Assembly: GCF_031202265.1 (NCBI RefSeq)
Contig: NZ_CP100604.1
Span: 2,090,501 to 2,154,500, forward strand
DNA from: Bradyrhizobium sp. Ash2021
GTDB lineage: Bacteria > Pseudomonadota > Alphaproteobacteria > Rhizobiales > Xanthobacteraceae
Length of the DNA stretch: 64,000 bases
Reading direction: 5' to 3'
Shown piece by piece: positions 29,387-37,698 of this stretch. Numbering within the stretch: position 1 is the stretch's first letter; each line of letters begins with the position of its first letter. The notes beneath the pieces were generated by a model that made no database searches, was not told the DNA's origin, and saw only the letters and a list, made by a program, of their open reading frames with translations. Both the position numbers and the translations under genes were made by a program.

Positions 29387-30010
29387 ATGAGCAGGTTTCT
29401 GTTGCGCGCGTTGGCGCTGATCGCCGCGGGCTGGACCATGTCGGCGCAGGCGGCCGACCTCAATTACGGATCGCGCCCGCCCCTTACCGTCAATCAGCCG
29501 CTCAATGCCTATAGCTGGGCCGGTCCCTATCTCGGCGGCAACCTCGGCTATGCCTGGGGTTCGGTCGACAACAACCTGACCAAGCCGTCCGGCGTCGCGG
29601 GCGGCGTCCAGGCGGGTTACAATTGGCAGCAAGGTCCGTGGGTGTTCGGTGTCGAAGGCGACATCCAGGCGACCGGCGCGGACGATACCTTTGCGCCGTG
29701 GAAGTTCGCCAACCCCTGGTTCGGCACGGTGCGCGGCCGGGTCGGCTATGCGCTCGGCAACGTCCTGTTCTACGGCACCGGCGGCCTCGCCTTCGGCGAA
29801 CTCCGCGCCACCACCTTCGGCCTGTCGGAATCCCATACCAATGCCGGCTGGACCGTAGGCATCGGCGGCGAGATGGGCTTTGCGCCGAACTGGAGCGCCA
29901 AGGTCGAATATCTCTATGTCGATCTGGCCGACAGCAACTTCGTCATTACAGGCGCGTCGAACAGTTACCGGTTCGGGTTGATAAGGGCCGGCGTGAACTA
30001 CCACTTCTGA
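29387..30010 (+). CDS. Outer-membrane beta-barrel protein (Omp25/31-like porin family)
   Basis: A 207-residue protein with a Sec signal (SRFLLRALALIAAGWTMSAQA) and a mature start DLNYGSRPPL. It contains WAGPYLGGNLGYAWG, the common first strand of alphaproteobacterial Omp25/Omp31-type barrels, alternating aromatic strands, and the C-terminal Phe (AGVNYHF) required for BAM insertion. It is a monocistronic unit: GGTGGAG precedes the ATG and a strong terminator follows the stop. Confidence 0.88.
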   Translation: MSRFLLRALALIAAGWTMSAQAADLNYGSRPPLTVNQPLNAYSWAGPYLGGNLGYAWGSVDNNLTKPSGVAGGVQAGYNWQQGPWVFGVEGDIQATGADDTFAPWKFANPWFGTVRGRVGYALGNVLFYGTGGLAFGELRATTFGLSESHTNAGWTVGIGGEMGFAPNWSAKVEYLYVDLADSNFVITGASNSYRFGLIRAGVNYHF

Positions 30011-30035
30011 GAACAAGAAAATCGGGCTTCCAACC

Positions 30036-30067
30036 TCCCGGCGGCATCAAGCCGCCGGGATTTTTTT
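30036..30067 (+). terminator. Rho-independent terminator of the outer-membrane protein gene
   Basis: A perfect 10-bp stem TCCCGGCGGC / GCCGCCGGGA with loop ATCAA is followed by seven T. It lies 26 bases after the stop codon. Confidence 0.95.
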
Positions 30068-30204
30068 GTCGCGTGGACAGCGTGGTGGCGGGCGCCTCGG
30101 GGGCGGCCAAATCACGCACGCCTCCACCATCTGAGCAGCGAGCTCAGGCGCGGCAGATATCTCAACAGCCAATAACTCAGTCCGCTTTCATCGGCGAGTG
30201 TTCA

Positions 30205-30300
30205 GAGCATGATCTCCGCGCAAACGTTTTGCGTTTGTCGCGTCGGAAAACTGGAATCCACCCCGCATCAAGTGCGGGGCAGGCTTTTTCCGGATCATGC
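30205..30300. repeat. Palindromic repeat, family F copy 2
   Basis: Begins GAGCATGATCTCCGCGCAAACG and ends CCGGATCATGC, with an internal CCCCGCATCAAGTGCGGGG hairpin. It ends 7 bases before the stop of the cold-shock gene on the opposite strand. Confidence 0.75.
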
Positions 30301-30306
30301 CCCGGC

Positions 30307-30522
30307 TCACGATGAAATCACCAGGTTGACCGCCTTGGGGCCTTTGCCCTTCTTGTCCGGTTCGACCTCGAACGTAATGCGCTGTCCTTCTGTCAGATCC
30401 TTCAATCCAGCCCGCTCCACGGCGGTGATGTGGACGAATACATCGCGGCCGCCGTCATCGGGCTTGATGAAGCCGTAGCCGCGTTCTCCATTGAAGAACT
30501 TGACCGTACCAGTCATGGCCAT
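30307..30522 (-). CDS. Cold-shock domain protein (CspA family)
   Basis: A 71-residue single CSD protein. RNP1 is GYGFIKPDD and RNP2 is VFVHITA, the surface that binds single-stranded nucleic acid and melts mRNA structure. GGGGGAGGAG lies 6 bases before the ATG at 30522, which supports that start over the ATG two codons later. A TATTAT -10-like element at 30724-30719 (minus strand) would give a leader of nearly 190 bases, typical of csp genes. Confidence 0.94.
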   Translation of the reverse strand: MAMTGTVKFFNGERGYGFIKPDDGGRDVFVHITAVERAGLKDLTEGQRITFEVEPDKKGKGPKAVNLVISS

Positions 30523-30780
30523 CGGGAACTCCTCCCCCGCACTTTTCCGCCGCTACGCAAATATCGCGTAGCGGCCGACCGGACATTCGCTGTCCGAAGC
30601 TTGGCCACCTGAGCCGACCGGTCACGCCACCGATCGGCCTGGATTTTTTTGAGGCCTTGTCACTCCGCCGCAACCATTCGCGGAAGCGGAACGTAAAGCC
30701 AGTCTCAACGCGCTGAGCATAATACGGTTTCGCGTAAATTGACTACGCCTCAATCGCAATTTTCAGCCCATTGGGGGTAC
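30523..30780 (-). promoter_or_regulatory. Leader and probable promoter region of the cold-shock gene
   Basis: No gene fits here. On the minus strand a TATTAT hexamer (30724-30719) has an imperfect -35 (TAGTCA) about 15 bases further upstream. The 190 bases down to the csp start would form a long 5' leader. The region also holds complementary segments near 30560-30630 that could fold. Promoter assignment is tentative. Confidence 0.35.
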
Positions 30781-31641
30781 CTAGTGTTTGGGGGTCTCGA
30801 GCCTGAACCGGCCGGCGCCGCCCTGGCCGAGCGGCTTTTCCAGCTCGGGCAAAATGGTCTTCAACTCGGCGGCCAGCGTCCACGGCGGATTGACGATCAG
30901 GAGACCTGTGGAAGTGAGGGGCCCGCCGGGCTCCTGCGGCGCGACGCTGAATTCCAGCCGCAGGCATTTGCCGGCCGGCTTGCTGGTTTCAGCCACGCCG
31001 GCGACATGGCGCGCAAGGCCGTCGGTGATGCGCCGGCTCTTGACCGGGTACCACAGCAGATAGCTGCCGGTCGGCCATTTTTCGTAGGCCTCGGTGAAAC
31101 CGTCGGCCAGCCGTTCGAATTCGTCCTTTTGCTCAAACGACGGATCGATCAGGACCAGGCCACGGCGCTCGTTGGGGGGGACGAAGGCCGGCAATGCGGT
31201 CCAGCCATCGAGATCGACCACCCGCGCCTGGGTGTCGCGGCGCAGCGCGCCGACCAATTGCTTGCGGGCATTCGGCTCGATCTCGCAGGCGGTGAGGCGG
31301 TCCTGCGGCCGCAGCATGGCGCGCGCGATCAGCGGCGATCCGGGATAGGCTTTCAAGTCGGCTTTCGGATTGAAGGCCCGGACGATATCGAGATAGGGCG
31401 TAACCAGCGGCAGGGCCTTTTCTGAGAACCGCGCCTGCATCACCCGGGCGATGCCGGTCAGCCATTCGCTGCTGCGGCGCGCCTCATCGCCGCCGAGATC
31501 GTAGATCCCGGCGCCCGCATGGCTGTCGATGACGCGAAAGGCGGCCGGCTTTTCCTGCAGATAGGTCAGGATACGCACCAGCACGATGTGCTTGATGACG
31601 TCGGCGAAGCCGCCGGCGTGGAAGGCGTGTCGGTAGTTCAT
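30781..31641 (-). CDS. rlmJ: 23S rRNA (adenine(2030)-N6)-methyltransferase RlmJ
   Basis: A 286-residue SAM methyltransferase starting MNYRHAFHAGGFADVIKH, the diagnostic RlmJ N-terminus. IDSHAGAGIYDL is the SAM loop. The catalytic motif reads LIDPSFE, where most relatives have DPPF or DPPY; the Asp is kept. It methylates A2030 of 23S rRNA. The start is set at the family Met rather than an ATG six codons upstream. Confidence 0.93.
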   Translation of the reverse strand: MNYRHAFHAGGFADVIKHIVLVRILTYLQEKPAAFRVIDSHAGAGIYDLGGDEARRSSEWLTGIARVMQARFSEKALPLVTPYLDIVRAFNPKADLKAYPGSPLIARAMLRPQDRLTACEIEPNARKQLVGALRRDTQARVVDLDGWTALPAFVPPNERRGLVLIDPSFEQKDEFERLADGFTEAYEKWPTGSYLLWYPVKSRRITDGLARHVAGVAETSKPAGKCLRLEFSVAPQEPGGPLTSTGLLIVNPPWTLAAELKTILPELEKPLGQGGAGRFRLETPKH

Positions 31642-31687
31642 CTGGGTTCGGCTGACCAAATTGGAGAAGACGTTAGTGTCTTCTACG

Positions 31688-31814
31688 CGTCATGGCCGGG
31701 CTTGTCCCGGCCATCCACGTCTTTGGCAGGCACGGCAAAGCAAGACGTGGATGCCCGGGGCGCAGTCAAGTCACGCAGTCTGCGCACGGCAGACTGCTAT
31801 GCCCGGGCATGACG
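31688..31814. repeat. Palindromic intergenic repeat, family H copy 1
   Basis: Begins CGTCATGGCCGGGCTTGTCC followed by CGGCCATCCACGTC, and ends GGGCATGACG, with inner CACGTCTT / AAGACGTG. The element into which the insertion sequence at 40441 jumped has the same left end and is its closest relative here. It lies between RNase T2 and rlmJ. Confidence 0.75.
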
Positions 31815-31827
31815 GTGGCGGGAGATC

Positions 31828-32529
31828 TCAGCCGCCCCGCAGCGGCGGCATCAGCACCTGGTCGCGCCGGCAGGCGCGGCGGTCGATTTCCTCGCAGGAG
31901 CGGAATTGCAGATCCCGGTTCAGGCAAATCCGTACTTCGCTGAGGCGCTGGCGGTTGCAGGTCACCGAGATCGCCGAACTGCTCAGTCCCGGATTGACCT
32001 TGATGAAGGCCGCTTCGAGATCGTCGGGCGCAATCGTCTTCGGTTCCGACAATTGCAGGAATTCCTCGGGGATTTTCACCGCCGCGCGGGCCTTGCGGAT
32101 GGTCTCGAAATAGGCCCGCGCGCCCAGTCCCGAACAGGTGCCGTGCTTGTCCCATTCATTGAAGATCAGCCCGGGCGCCGGCATCAAATCCAGCATCGAG
32201 GTCATGATATTGCGCTCGAGCCGCGGCGAGGGCCGCTCGCAATATTCGGGAAAGCCGCGCTCATATTGCGGCCACAGGCCGTGCACCACGAAGGAGAACG
32301 GCCTGCCGCCGCACTGCGCCTGCGAGCGCCCGCTATTGCCGCGTTCAGAGGCTTCCTCGCAGAACGACGGCGACCACGACAGCGACAGCACGTAAAAATC
32401 GAATTCGCCGGGCGCGTTTTGCCGGCGGTCCTGGGCGGATGCCGTCCCGGCGAAGACGCCGACGAAGATGATAAGGGAGAAAATGACAAGGGAAATGAGA
32501 AATCGTGAAATCATGGCCGGTCGGAACAT
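31828..32529 (-). CDS. Secreted ribonuclease T2 family protein
   Basis: A 233-residue protein with a hydrophobic signal (FLISLVIFSLIIFVGVFAGTASA). Both catalytic blocks of RNase T2 are present: CAS I as FVVHGLWPQY and CAS II as NEWDKHGTCSG, giving the two catalytic His, the Glu and the Lys. Cys pairs fit periplasmic folding. Such enzymes cut RNA nonspecifically through a 2',3'-cyclic phosphate. The ATG at 32529 has GGGGG 7 bases upstream; an ATG five codons later is possible. Confidence 0.9.
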   Translation of the reverse strand: MFRPAMISRFLISLVIFSLIIFVGVFAGTASAQDRRQNAPGEFDFYVLSLSWSPSFCEEASERGNSGRSQAQCGGRPFSFVVHGLWPQYERGFPEYCERPSPRLERNIMTSMLDLMPAPGLIFNEWDKHGTCSGLGARAYFETIRKARAAVKIPEEFLQLSEPKTIAPDDLEAAFIKVNPGLSSSAISVTCNRQRLSEVRICLNRDLQFRSCEEIDRRACRRDQVLMPPLRGG

Positions 32530-32654
32530 CACAGCACCCCCTACTCGACTGCCCCCGAGCCTAGCAGGGAACCGGAACATTTCAAGAACAAAATACCAGC
32601 GGGCCCGAAAAACGATCGGGCCGGCCGCGTCTGTCGGCAGAATTCAGGCTGGAA

Positions 32655-33113
32655 TCAGGGCCGGGCGGACTTGCACCCGGGATTATAGGCCCAGTTGCGA
32701 TCAAGTCCGGTGACGCACCATTCGACGCCCTGGCCGAAACCGGCAAAGCCGCCGTCCTCGATGATCGAGTAATGCACCGTGCGCAGCTTGCCGTCGCTGG
32801 TCATGACGTCGGCGCTGCAATAACGGCGCGGAATATTGTCGGATTGCCAGGGCCGGAACGCGATTTCATGGATCCGACCATAGGAGGTGATGGTCAGCGG
32901 GGAGTTCCAGAAGGTGCTTTCTTTCTCGTGGAATTGCGAGGTGATGGTCCCCAGCGCCTTCTCGCATTCCGCAACGCGCCCGTCATACTTCGGCCCGAAC
33001 AGCCCGAAATTCAGCTCCATCGGGTTGGCGGCCTCGGCCGCATGGCCGAAGGCCAGCAGCGCGAACGCAGCGCCAATGCCGAGTGTTTTCAGGGAGGTGA
33101 ACAGGTTGCGCAT
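32655..33113 (-). CDS. Secreted hypothetical protein
   Basis: A 152-residue protein with a Sec signal (MRNLFTSLKTLGIGAAFALL, cut near AEA). The mature part has four Cys (ECEKA, YCSAD, EWCVT, GCKSA) that could form two disulfides, and a central FWNSPLTITSYGRIHEIAF. I do not recognise a family. It is preceded by a gap with little upstream homology, and the downstream RNase T2 gene is read in the same direction 125 bases away. Confidence 0.72.
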   Translation of the reverse strand: MRNLFTSLKTLGIGAAFALLAFGHAAEAANPMELNFGLFGPKYDGRVAECEKALGTITSQFHEKESTFWNSPLTITSYGRIHEIAFRPWQSDNIPRRYCSADVMTSDGKLRTVHYSIIEDGGFAGFGQGVEWCVTGLDRNWAYNPGCKSARP

Positions 33114-33277
33114 GGGGAATCCGCCGATGATCCAACGGAGGGGACGGTGCCGTGAAGCCCGGGCAAGGTCAAGTGCAACGCGGCAACACCTGCGGAGACT
33201 CCGCACGCCGGCCGCCACCCGTTCTTTTCACGGCCGCCGAGGGGCTTTAAGGTGCGGCGGAGCGAATGGAGTTTGCA

Positions 33278-33568
33278 ATGCGAATCATCACGGCGGCGAG
33301 CCTGGTTGCGATCTGCGGAATATTGACGGGCGCGCCGGCGCGGGCCGACTGGGTGCCGCCGTTCAAGGGCAACGATACCGGCGGCATCATTGCCTTTTCG
33401 ATGGCGACCCAGGCCGACGCCCGCCAGCTCGCGGTCGATCACTGCGCCTATTACGGCAAGGTGGTGAAATTCCTCGCGGTCGATCCGCAGCCCGGCGGCT
33501 ACATTTCGTTCGCCTGTCGCTGGGTGCCCTATGGCGCCAATGCGCGGCCGCTGCGCTCGCTCTACTGA
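33278..33568 (+). CDS. Small secreted hypothetical protein
   Basis: A 96-residue protein with signal MRIITAASLVAICGILTGAPARA. The mature part begins DWVPPFKGNDTGGIIAFS and contains two Cys (DHCAYYG, FACRWVP) spaced for a disulfide. It contains no catalytic motif that I recognise. An ATG four codons upstream (33266) is possible. Confidence 0.7.
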   Translation: MRIITAASLVAICGILTGAPARADWVPPFKGNDTGGIIAFSMATQADARQLAVDHCAYYGKVVKFLAVDPQPGGYISFACRWVPYGANARPLRSLY

Positions 33569-33582
33569 GGCGCTTCGCCTGG

Positions 33583-33650
33583 AGCATGATCCGGACCCGG
33601 AGGGCCGCGTTGGCGCAACGTGAGAACCGGTCTTCCGAAAGGACCATGCG
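33583..33650. repeat. Palindromic repeat, family F copy 3, short form
   Basis: Begins GGAGCATGATCCGGAC and ends GGACCATGC, with GAACCGGTCTTCC inside. It is shorter and more diverged than the copies at 26012 and 30205. Confidence 0.55.
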
Positions 33651-33678
33651 CAGGAAAAATCAGCCGGGAGTGCGGGCG

Positions 33679-34230
33679 ATGAAGCGGCAGCTTGTTTCAT
33701 TTGGTTCGGCCCTTGGCCTGCTGGCGCTGCTGTCGGCGGGCGATGCCCGCGCGGTGGACCTGCCGGTCCGCAAGGCCGGCTTGTGGGAAATGAAGGTGCT
33801 GCACACGGGATCCCCGATGCCGGAAATGACGATGCAGCACTGCACCGACGAGACCACCGACAAGGACATGAGCACTGCGGCCTCGCCGATGGCGAAGGAG
33901 ATGTGCTCCAAGCAGGATATCCAGAAGACCGCGACCGGCTATGTCAGCGATTCCGTCTGCGGCATCGCTGGCATGTCGATCACCTCGCATTCCGAAATCA
34001 TCGGCGACTTCAATTCCGCCTATACCGTGAAGTCGACCTCGCACAGCGCGGGCGGTCCCGCCGGAACGCGCGACTCAACGACGTCGATCGAGGCGAAGTG
34101 GCTCGGCGCCTGCAAGGCCGACCAGAAGCCCGGCGATATCGTGATGCCCGGCGGCCTCAAGATGAACGTCAAGGATATGGAAAAGCTGAAGGCCATGATG
34201 CCGAAGCAGATCCCGCAGCTGCCGAAGTAG
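33679..34230 (+). CDS. DUF3617-family periplasmic protein
   Basis: A 183-residue protein with a Sec signal (MKRQLVSFGSALGLLALLSAG). The mature start LPVRKAGLWEMKVLHTG and the Cys pattern (QHCTDE, MCSKQDI, SVCGIAG, GACKADQKPGD) fit the DUF3617 family of secreted proteins of unknown function. A GGGAG lies 10 bases before the ATG. The C-terminal half is Met/Lys-rich. Confidence 0.78.
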   Translation: MKRQLVSFGSALGLLALLSAGDARAVDLPVRKAGLWEMKVLHTGSPMPEMTMQHCTDETTDKDMSTAASPMAKEMCSKQDIQKTATGYVSDSVCGIAGMSITSHSEIIGDFNSAYTVKSTSHSAGGPAGTRDSTTSIEAKWLGACKADQKPGDIVMPGGLKMNVKDMEKLKAMMPKQIPQLPK

Positions 34231-34242
34231 CGTCGTTCACGT

Positions 34243-34560
34243 GTCCGGGCCTCATGGTTCTCAAGGCGATGCGAAGCATCGTCCGGAGACGCGCAGCTTT
34301 GCTGCACTCCTCACCATGAGGGACTGAGGTCCTCATCCTGAGAGGCTGTGAAGTTATCTCGGACCTCATCCTGAGGAGCGGCGCCTTCGCCGCGTCTCGA
34401 AGGATGGCCGCGAGTCCGTGTGTTGCGTCCATCCTTCGAGACGCTTGCGGAGTTTATCATCGGGCCGCGCTTCGCGCGGACCCGTTGGCAAGTTCCTCAG
34501 GATGAGGTCCGTACTATCCGTCATTCTGAGGAGCGCGTCTTCGCGCGTCTCGAAGGATGA
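34243..34560. repeat. Compound palindromic repeat block (families C-related)
   Basis: The 350-bp gap between the DUF3617 gene and the kinase gene is filled by nested repeats. GGCCTCATGGT...ACCATGAGGG spans about 34250-34322. Then CCTCATCCTGAG...CTCAGGATGAGG spans about 34363-34507 with TCGAAGGATGG / CCATCCTTCGA inside. A last half element CATTCTGAGGAGCG...TCGAAGGATGA ends at 34560. It looks like several insertions of the same repeat type. Confidence 0.7.
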
Positions 34561-34582
34561 GGCCACCGAGCTGCAAATCGAT

Positions 34583-35968
34583 TTACACCGGTATCCGCAC
34601 CGCCGCCCGCAGGCCGCCCATCGGGCTGTCGCCGAGCATGATGTCGCCGCCATGCGAGCGCGCGATGTCGCGGGCGATCGCAAGGCCTAAGCCGGTGCCG
34701 CCCTCGTCCTGGTTGCGGGCATCGTCGAGCCGCAGAAACGGCTTGAACACTTCCTCGCGCATGTCCGCCGGAATGCCCGGTCCGTCGTCGTCGATCGTCA
34801 CCGTCAGGTAACGGTGGTCGCGCAGGCCGGTGATTGAAATCGTGTTGGCATGCCTTGCAGCATTGGAGACGAGATTGGCAAGGCAGCGCTTGAACGAGGC
34901 CGGCTTCACCGTCACCACCGGCAGGCCGCGGAACGCCACCGTCGCGGTGTGGCCGTTGCGCTCGGCGTCGCTGCGCAATTCTTCCAGCGCCAGCGTCATG
35001 TCGGTCGGCTGCGCGATCTCGCCGCTGTCGCCGCGCGCAAATGCGAGATAATCCTCGAGCATGCCGGACATCTCGTCGACGTCCCGGCGCATGCCGTCGA
35101 CCTCGGGACTGTCGCCGATCAGGACGAGTTCGAGCTTGAAGCGGGTCAGGATGGTGCGCAAATCGTGGCTGACGCCGGCCAGCATCGCGGTGCGCTGCTC
35201 GATCGAGCGCTCGATGCGCGCTTTCATTTCCAGGAATGCTTGCGCCGCGCGGCGCACTTCGCGCGCGCCGCGGGGCCGGAAGTTCGGCGCCTCGCGGCCC
35301 TTGCCGAAACTTTCGGCGGCATCGGCCAGCCGCAGGATCGGCTTGATCTGGTTGCGCAGGAACAGCACCGAGACGATCAGGAGGATCGAGGAAGTGCCCA
35401 GCATCCAGAAGATGAAGATCTCCGAATTCGAGGCATAGGCGGAGCTGCGCTGCGCGAACACCCGCATCACGGAATCGTCGAGCTGGATGCGGATTTCAAC
35501 CAGATTCGAATTGCCGACGGTATCGATCCAGAACGGCCTGCCGATCTGGCGGCCGAGCTGCACCGACAGCGTCTGGTCGAGCAGCGAGAAGAACGGTTTC
35601 GGGCCGGGCGGCGGCATGTCGCCGACCGGGAGAAAATCGACCACCAGCTGCATCCGCTGCGCGATGCGGCGCAACTGCGCGCGGTCCTTGTCCTGCGGGT
35701 AACCCTTGTAGACGTCGATCAGGCTGGCGACGTCGTGCACCACCGCGGCCGACAGCCGCCGCGTCACCGTGTTCCAGTGCCGCTCCATGAACACGAACGC
35801 CACCACCGTCTGCAGGATCACCATCGGCACGATCATGATCAGCAGTGCGCGGGCATAGAGCCCCGACGGCATCCAGCCCTTGAACGCGTTGCCCATCCAG
35901 CCATTGACCGCGGAGACGCGCTGCGACGCGTTGCGGATCAGGGTCAGGCCGGTGTCGAGCGTGCTCAT
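34583..35968 (-). CDS. Membrane sensor histidine kinase
   Basis: A 461-residue kinase with two membrane segments (LLIMIVPMVILQTVVAFVF, and one near 183-205) bracketing a periplasmic domain of about 120 residues. A HAMP region follows, then a dimerisation helix with H268 in GVSHDLRTILTRFKLEL, and an ATPase domain with NLVSNAARHA (N box), DDGPGIPADM (G1) and GGTGLGLAIARD (G2). The usual Pro after HDLRT is Ile here. It is the last gene of a MarR-regulator-kinase operon; the regulator is its likely phosphorylation partner. The order resembles the petP-petR locus of Rhodobacter plus a kinase. Confidence 0.9.
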   Translation of the reverse strand: MSTLDTGLTLIRNASQRVSAVNGWMGNAFKGWMPSGLYARALLIMIVPMVILQTVVAFVFMERHWNTVTRRLSAAVVHDVASLIDVYKGYPQDKDRAQLRRIAQRMQLVVDFLPVGDMPPPGPKPFFSLLDQTLSVQLGRQIGRPFWIDTVGNSNLVEIRIQLDDSVMRVFAQRSSAYASNSEIFIFWMLGTSSILLIVSVLFLRNQIKPILRLADAAESFGKGREAPNFRPRGAREVRRAAQAFLEMKARIERSIEQRTAMLAGVSHDLRTILTRFKLELVLIGDSPEVDGMRRDVDEMSGMLEDYLAFARGDSGEIAQPTDMTLALEELRSDAERNGHTATVAFRGLPVVTVKPASFKRCLANLVSNAARHANTISITGLRDHRYLTVTIDDDGPGIPADMREEVFKPFLRLDDARNQDEGGTGLGLAIARDIARSHGGDIMLGDSPMGGLRAAVRIPV

Positions 35969-36083
35969 GCTGGCTGACTCTATAGCGTTTTCGAGCGAAG
36001 TGGATACCGGTTCGGATAGCAATCAAGTTGCCGCAGATTGCGTAGACTTATCTGCGGCAGCAAATGCGTCAAAACAAAAGCCT

Positions 36084-36824
36084 CTATGGGGACGCGACCA
36101 GGCGATAGCCGATGCCGCGCACCGCCTGCAGGAACAAGGGATTGGCGGGATCTTTCTCGATCTTGCGCCGCAGACGGTTGATCTGCACGTCGACGGCGCG
36201 CTCGTTGACGGTGCCGCCGCCCGTCAGCGCGGCACGCGGCACGGTGTCGCCGGGGACTGCCGCAAGAATGCGCAGCATTTCGCGCTCGCGGTCGGTCAGG
36301 TGAATGATCTCCTCGCCCTGGCGCAGTTCGCCGCGTTCGAGATGAAACACGTAGGGACCGAACGCGACCTGCTCCAGCGTCTCCACCGGCGGCGGCGCGG
36401 TGCGCTTCAAGATATTGCCGATCCGCAACACCAGCTCGCGCGGCTCGAACGGCTTGGCGACGTAGTCGTCGGCGCCGATCTGCAGGCCCTCGATGCGGGC
36501 TTCGGCCTCGTGACGCGCGGTCAGCATGATGATCGGCACTGAAGACGAGGCGCGAATGAAGCGGGCGAGATCGAACCCGGTTTCGCCGGGCATCATCACG
36601 TCGAGGATCAGCAGATCGAAATGCAGGCCGAGCAGTTTGGCGCGCGCGTCGTTGGCGCTTGCGGCCGTGGTGACGCGATAGCCTTCGCCGCAGAGAAAGC
36701 GCGACAACAGGTCGCGGATGCGGCGGTCGTCGTCGACCAGCAGCAGATGCGGGGCGTCGTCGGCCGGCTGCAGCGGCGCCCCCGCCGTTGTTGCGGCGTT
36801 TGTCAGCCCCTGGGCCACGATCAC
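36084..36824 (-). CDS. OmpR-family response regulator (PetR-like)
   Basis: A 246-residue two-domain regulator. The receiver has LLLVDDD, the phosphoacceptor D75 in LLILDVMMPGETG, T in MLTARHE and K in DYVAKPFEP. A winged-helix trans_reg_C domain follows (LTDREREMLRILAAVPG, then VDVQINRLRRKIE). Its start overlaps the MarR stop by four bases, so the two are translated together. In Rhodobacter capsulatus the petP-petR pair has the same gene order; the match here is by order and type, not by alignment. Confidence 0.9.
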   Translation of the reverse strand: MIVAQGLTNAATTAGAPLQPADDAPHLLLVDDDRRIRDLLSRFLCGEGYRVTTAASANDARAKLLGLHFDLLILDVMMPGETGFDLARFIRASSSVPIIMLTARHEAEARIEGLQIGADDYVAKPFEPRELVLRIGNILKRTAPPPVETLEQVAFGPYVFHLERGELRQGEEIIHLTDREREMLRILAAVPGDTVPRAALTGGGTVNERAVDVQINRLRRKIEKDPANPLFLQAVRGIGYRLVASP

Positions 36825-37369
36825 TCCCTTGGTTTCTTGCTGCCGCTGCCGAAGATCGTTTCCAGCACCTTGTCGGGATCGTCGCGATCGATCATCGCGC
36901 GCAGGAACTGGCGCACGGTTTCCACGCCGGCCGGATCGATATCGGCGACGGCCCGGTTGATGCGATCGGTCTGCAGGCCGGCGAGCTTGCCCACCAACGC
37001 CTCACCTTTCGCCGTGGCGTAAAGAAGGCGCTGCCGCCGGTCGTTATTGCCGGTCTTCTGCACGATATAGCCTTCATCGAGCAGCTGCTTGAGCACCCGG
37101 CCGAGCGACTGCTTGGTGATGCGCAGCACGTCGAGGAGATCGGCGACCTTCAGCCCCGGATAGCGATGGACGAAATGCATCACCCGGTGATGGGCGCGGC
37201 CGAAGCCGAAAGCCTCCAGCTCATGGTCGGCGTCGCCGACAAAATCCCGGTAGGCGAAGAACAACAGCTCGATGATGTCCCAGCGCAGGTCGCGGGAATG
37301 CGCGCCAGCCCCCTCCACACCCTTCGAATCGGGTGCTCCGGCCGGGCCTGAAAAATTTATGTCAGTCAT
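36821..37369 (-). CDS. MarR-family transcriptional regulator (PetP-like)
   Basis: A 182-residue MarR protein. The winged helix reads KVADLLDVLRITKQSLGRVLKQLLDEG, followed by the wing NNDRRQRLLYATAKGEALV. The ATG at 37369 is preferred; the frame can begin at a TTG seven codons earlier. The ATG lies inside a 6-bp inverted repeat (ATGTCA/TGACAT), which suits autoregulation. First gene of the operon with the response regulator and kinase. Confidence 0.85.
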   Translation of the reverse strand: MTDINFSGPAGAPDSKGVEGAGAHSRDLRWDIIELLFFAYRDFVGDADHELEAFGFGRAHHRVMHFVHRYPGLKVADLLDVLRITKQSLGRVLKQLLDEGYIVQKTGNNDRRQRLLYATAKGEALVGKLAGLQTDRINRAVADIDPAGVETVRQFLRAMIDRDDPDKVLETIFGSGSKKPRE

Positions 37370-37377
37370 GTTGACAT
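37359..37377. promoter_or_regulatory. Candidate MarR operator overlapping its own start codon
   Basis: ATGTCA, 7 bases, TGACAT. The right arm forms part of TTGACA (37371-37376) on the plus strand. After 17 bases comes TACAAA (37394-37399), a possible sigma-70 promoter towards ilvE. Occupation of the palindrome could therefore affect both directions. Evidence is pattern only. Confidence 0.4.
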
Positions 37378-37471
37378 ATCTTGGGTTCAATGTTACAAAA
37401 CTACCAGCAGCGACGAAATATTAGATCGTTTCGATCGTGATGACATCTAAGGCGGCCGGAAAGACTCAGCA

Positions 37472-37630
37472 ATGGCGGTTTGGGCCGCGAATTTGACCAC
37501 CGTGCGATTGTCGAGCGGCATTTCGACAAACATACTGGACTTCGGCATTCCGCAAAAGCATGTCGTCTGCGACCTGTTGACGATGGAAGCCGGCCGCAAG
37601 GCTGGTGGTGGTGAAGTCCAGACCTATTAA
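37472..37630 (+). CDS. Possible 52-residue ORF in the ilvE leader
   Basis: An ATG at 37472 with GGAAAG 8 bases upstream opens 52 codons: MAVWAANLTTVRLSSGIS and so on to GGGEVQTY. It ends 68 bases before ilvE. It has no run of Ile, Leu or Val codons, so it is not a typical attenuator peptide. It could be chance in a 300-bp gap that otherwise shows only a GCCGGCGCC/GCGCCGG hairpin near 37650-37675. Confidence 0.25.
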   Translation: MAVWAANLTTVRLSSGISTNILDFGIPQKHVVCDLLTMEAGRKAGGGEVQTY

Positions 37631-37698
37631 GCCGGCAGGCCCGGAGAGACAGGCCGGCGCCAGCAATCGCGCCGGTTTCGACAGCGGAAAGCAAGAAA

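Noticed and set aside
32887..33678. N-terminal extension of the DUF3617 gene back to 32887
   Set aside because: The upstream part runs antisense through another gene and over a repeat; a signal peptide with a ribosome-binding site begins at 33679.
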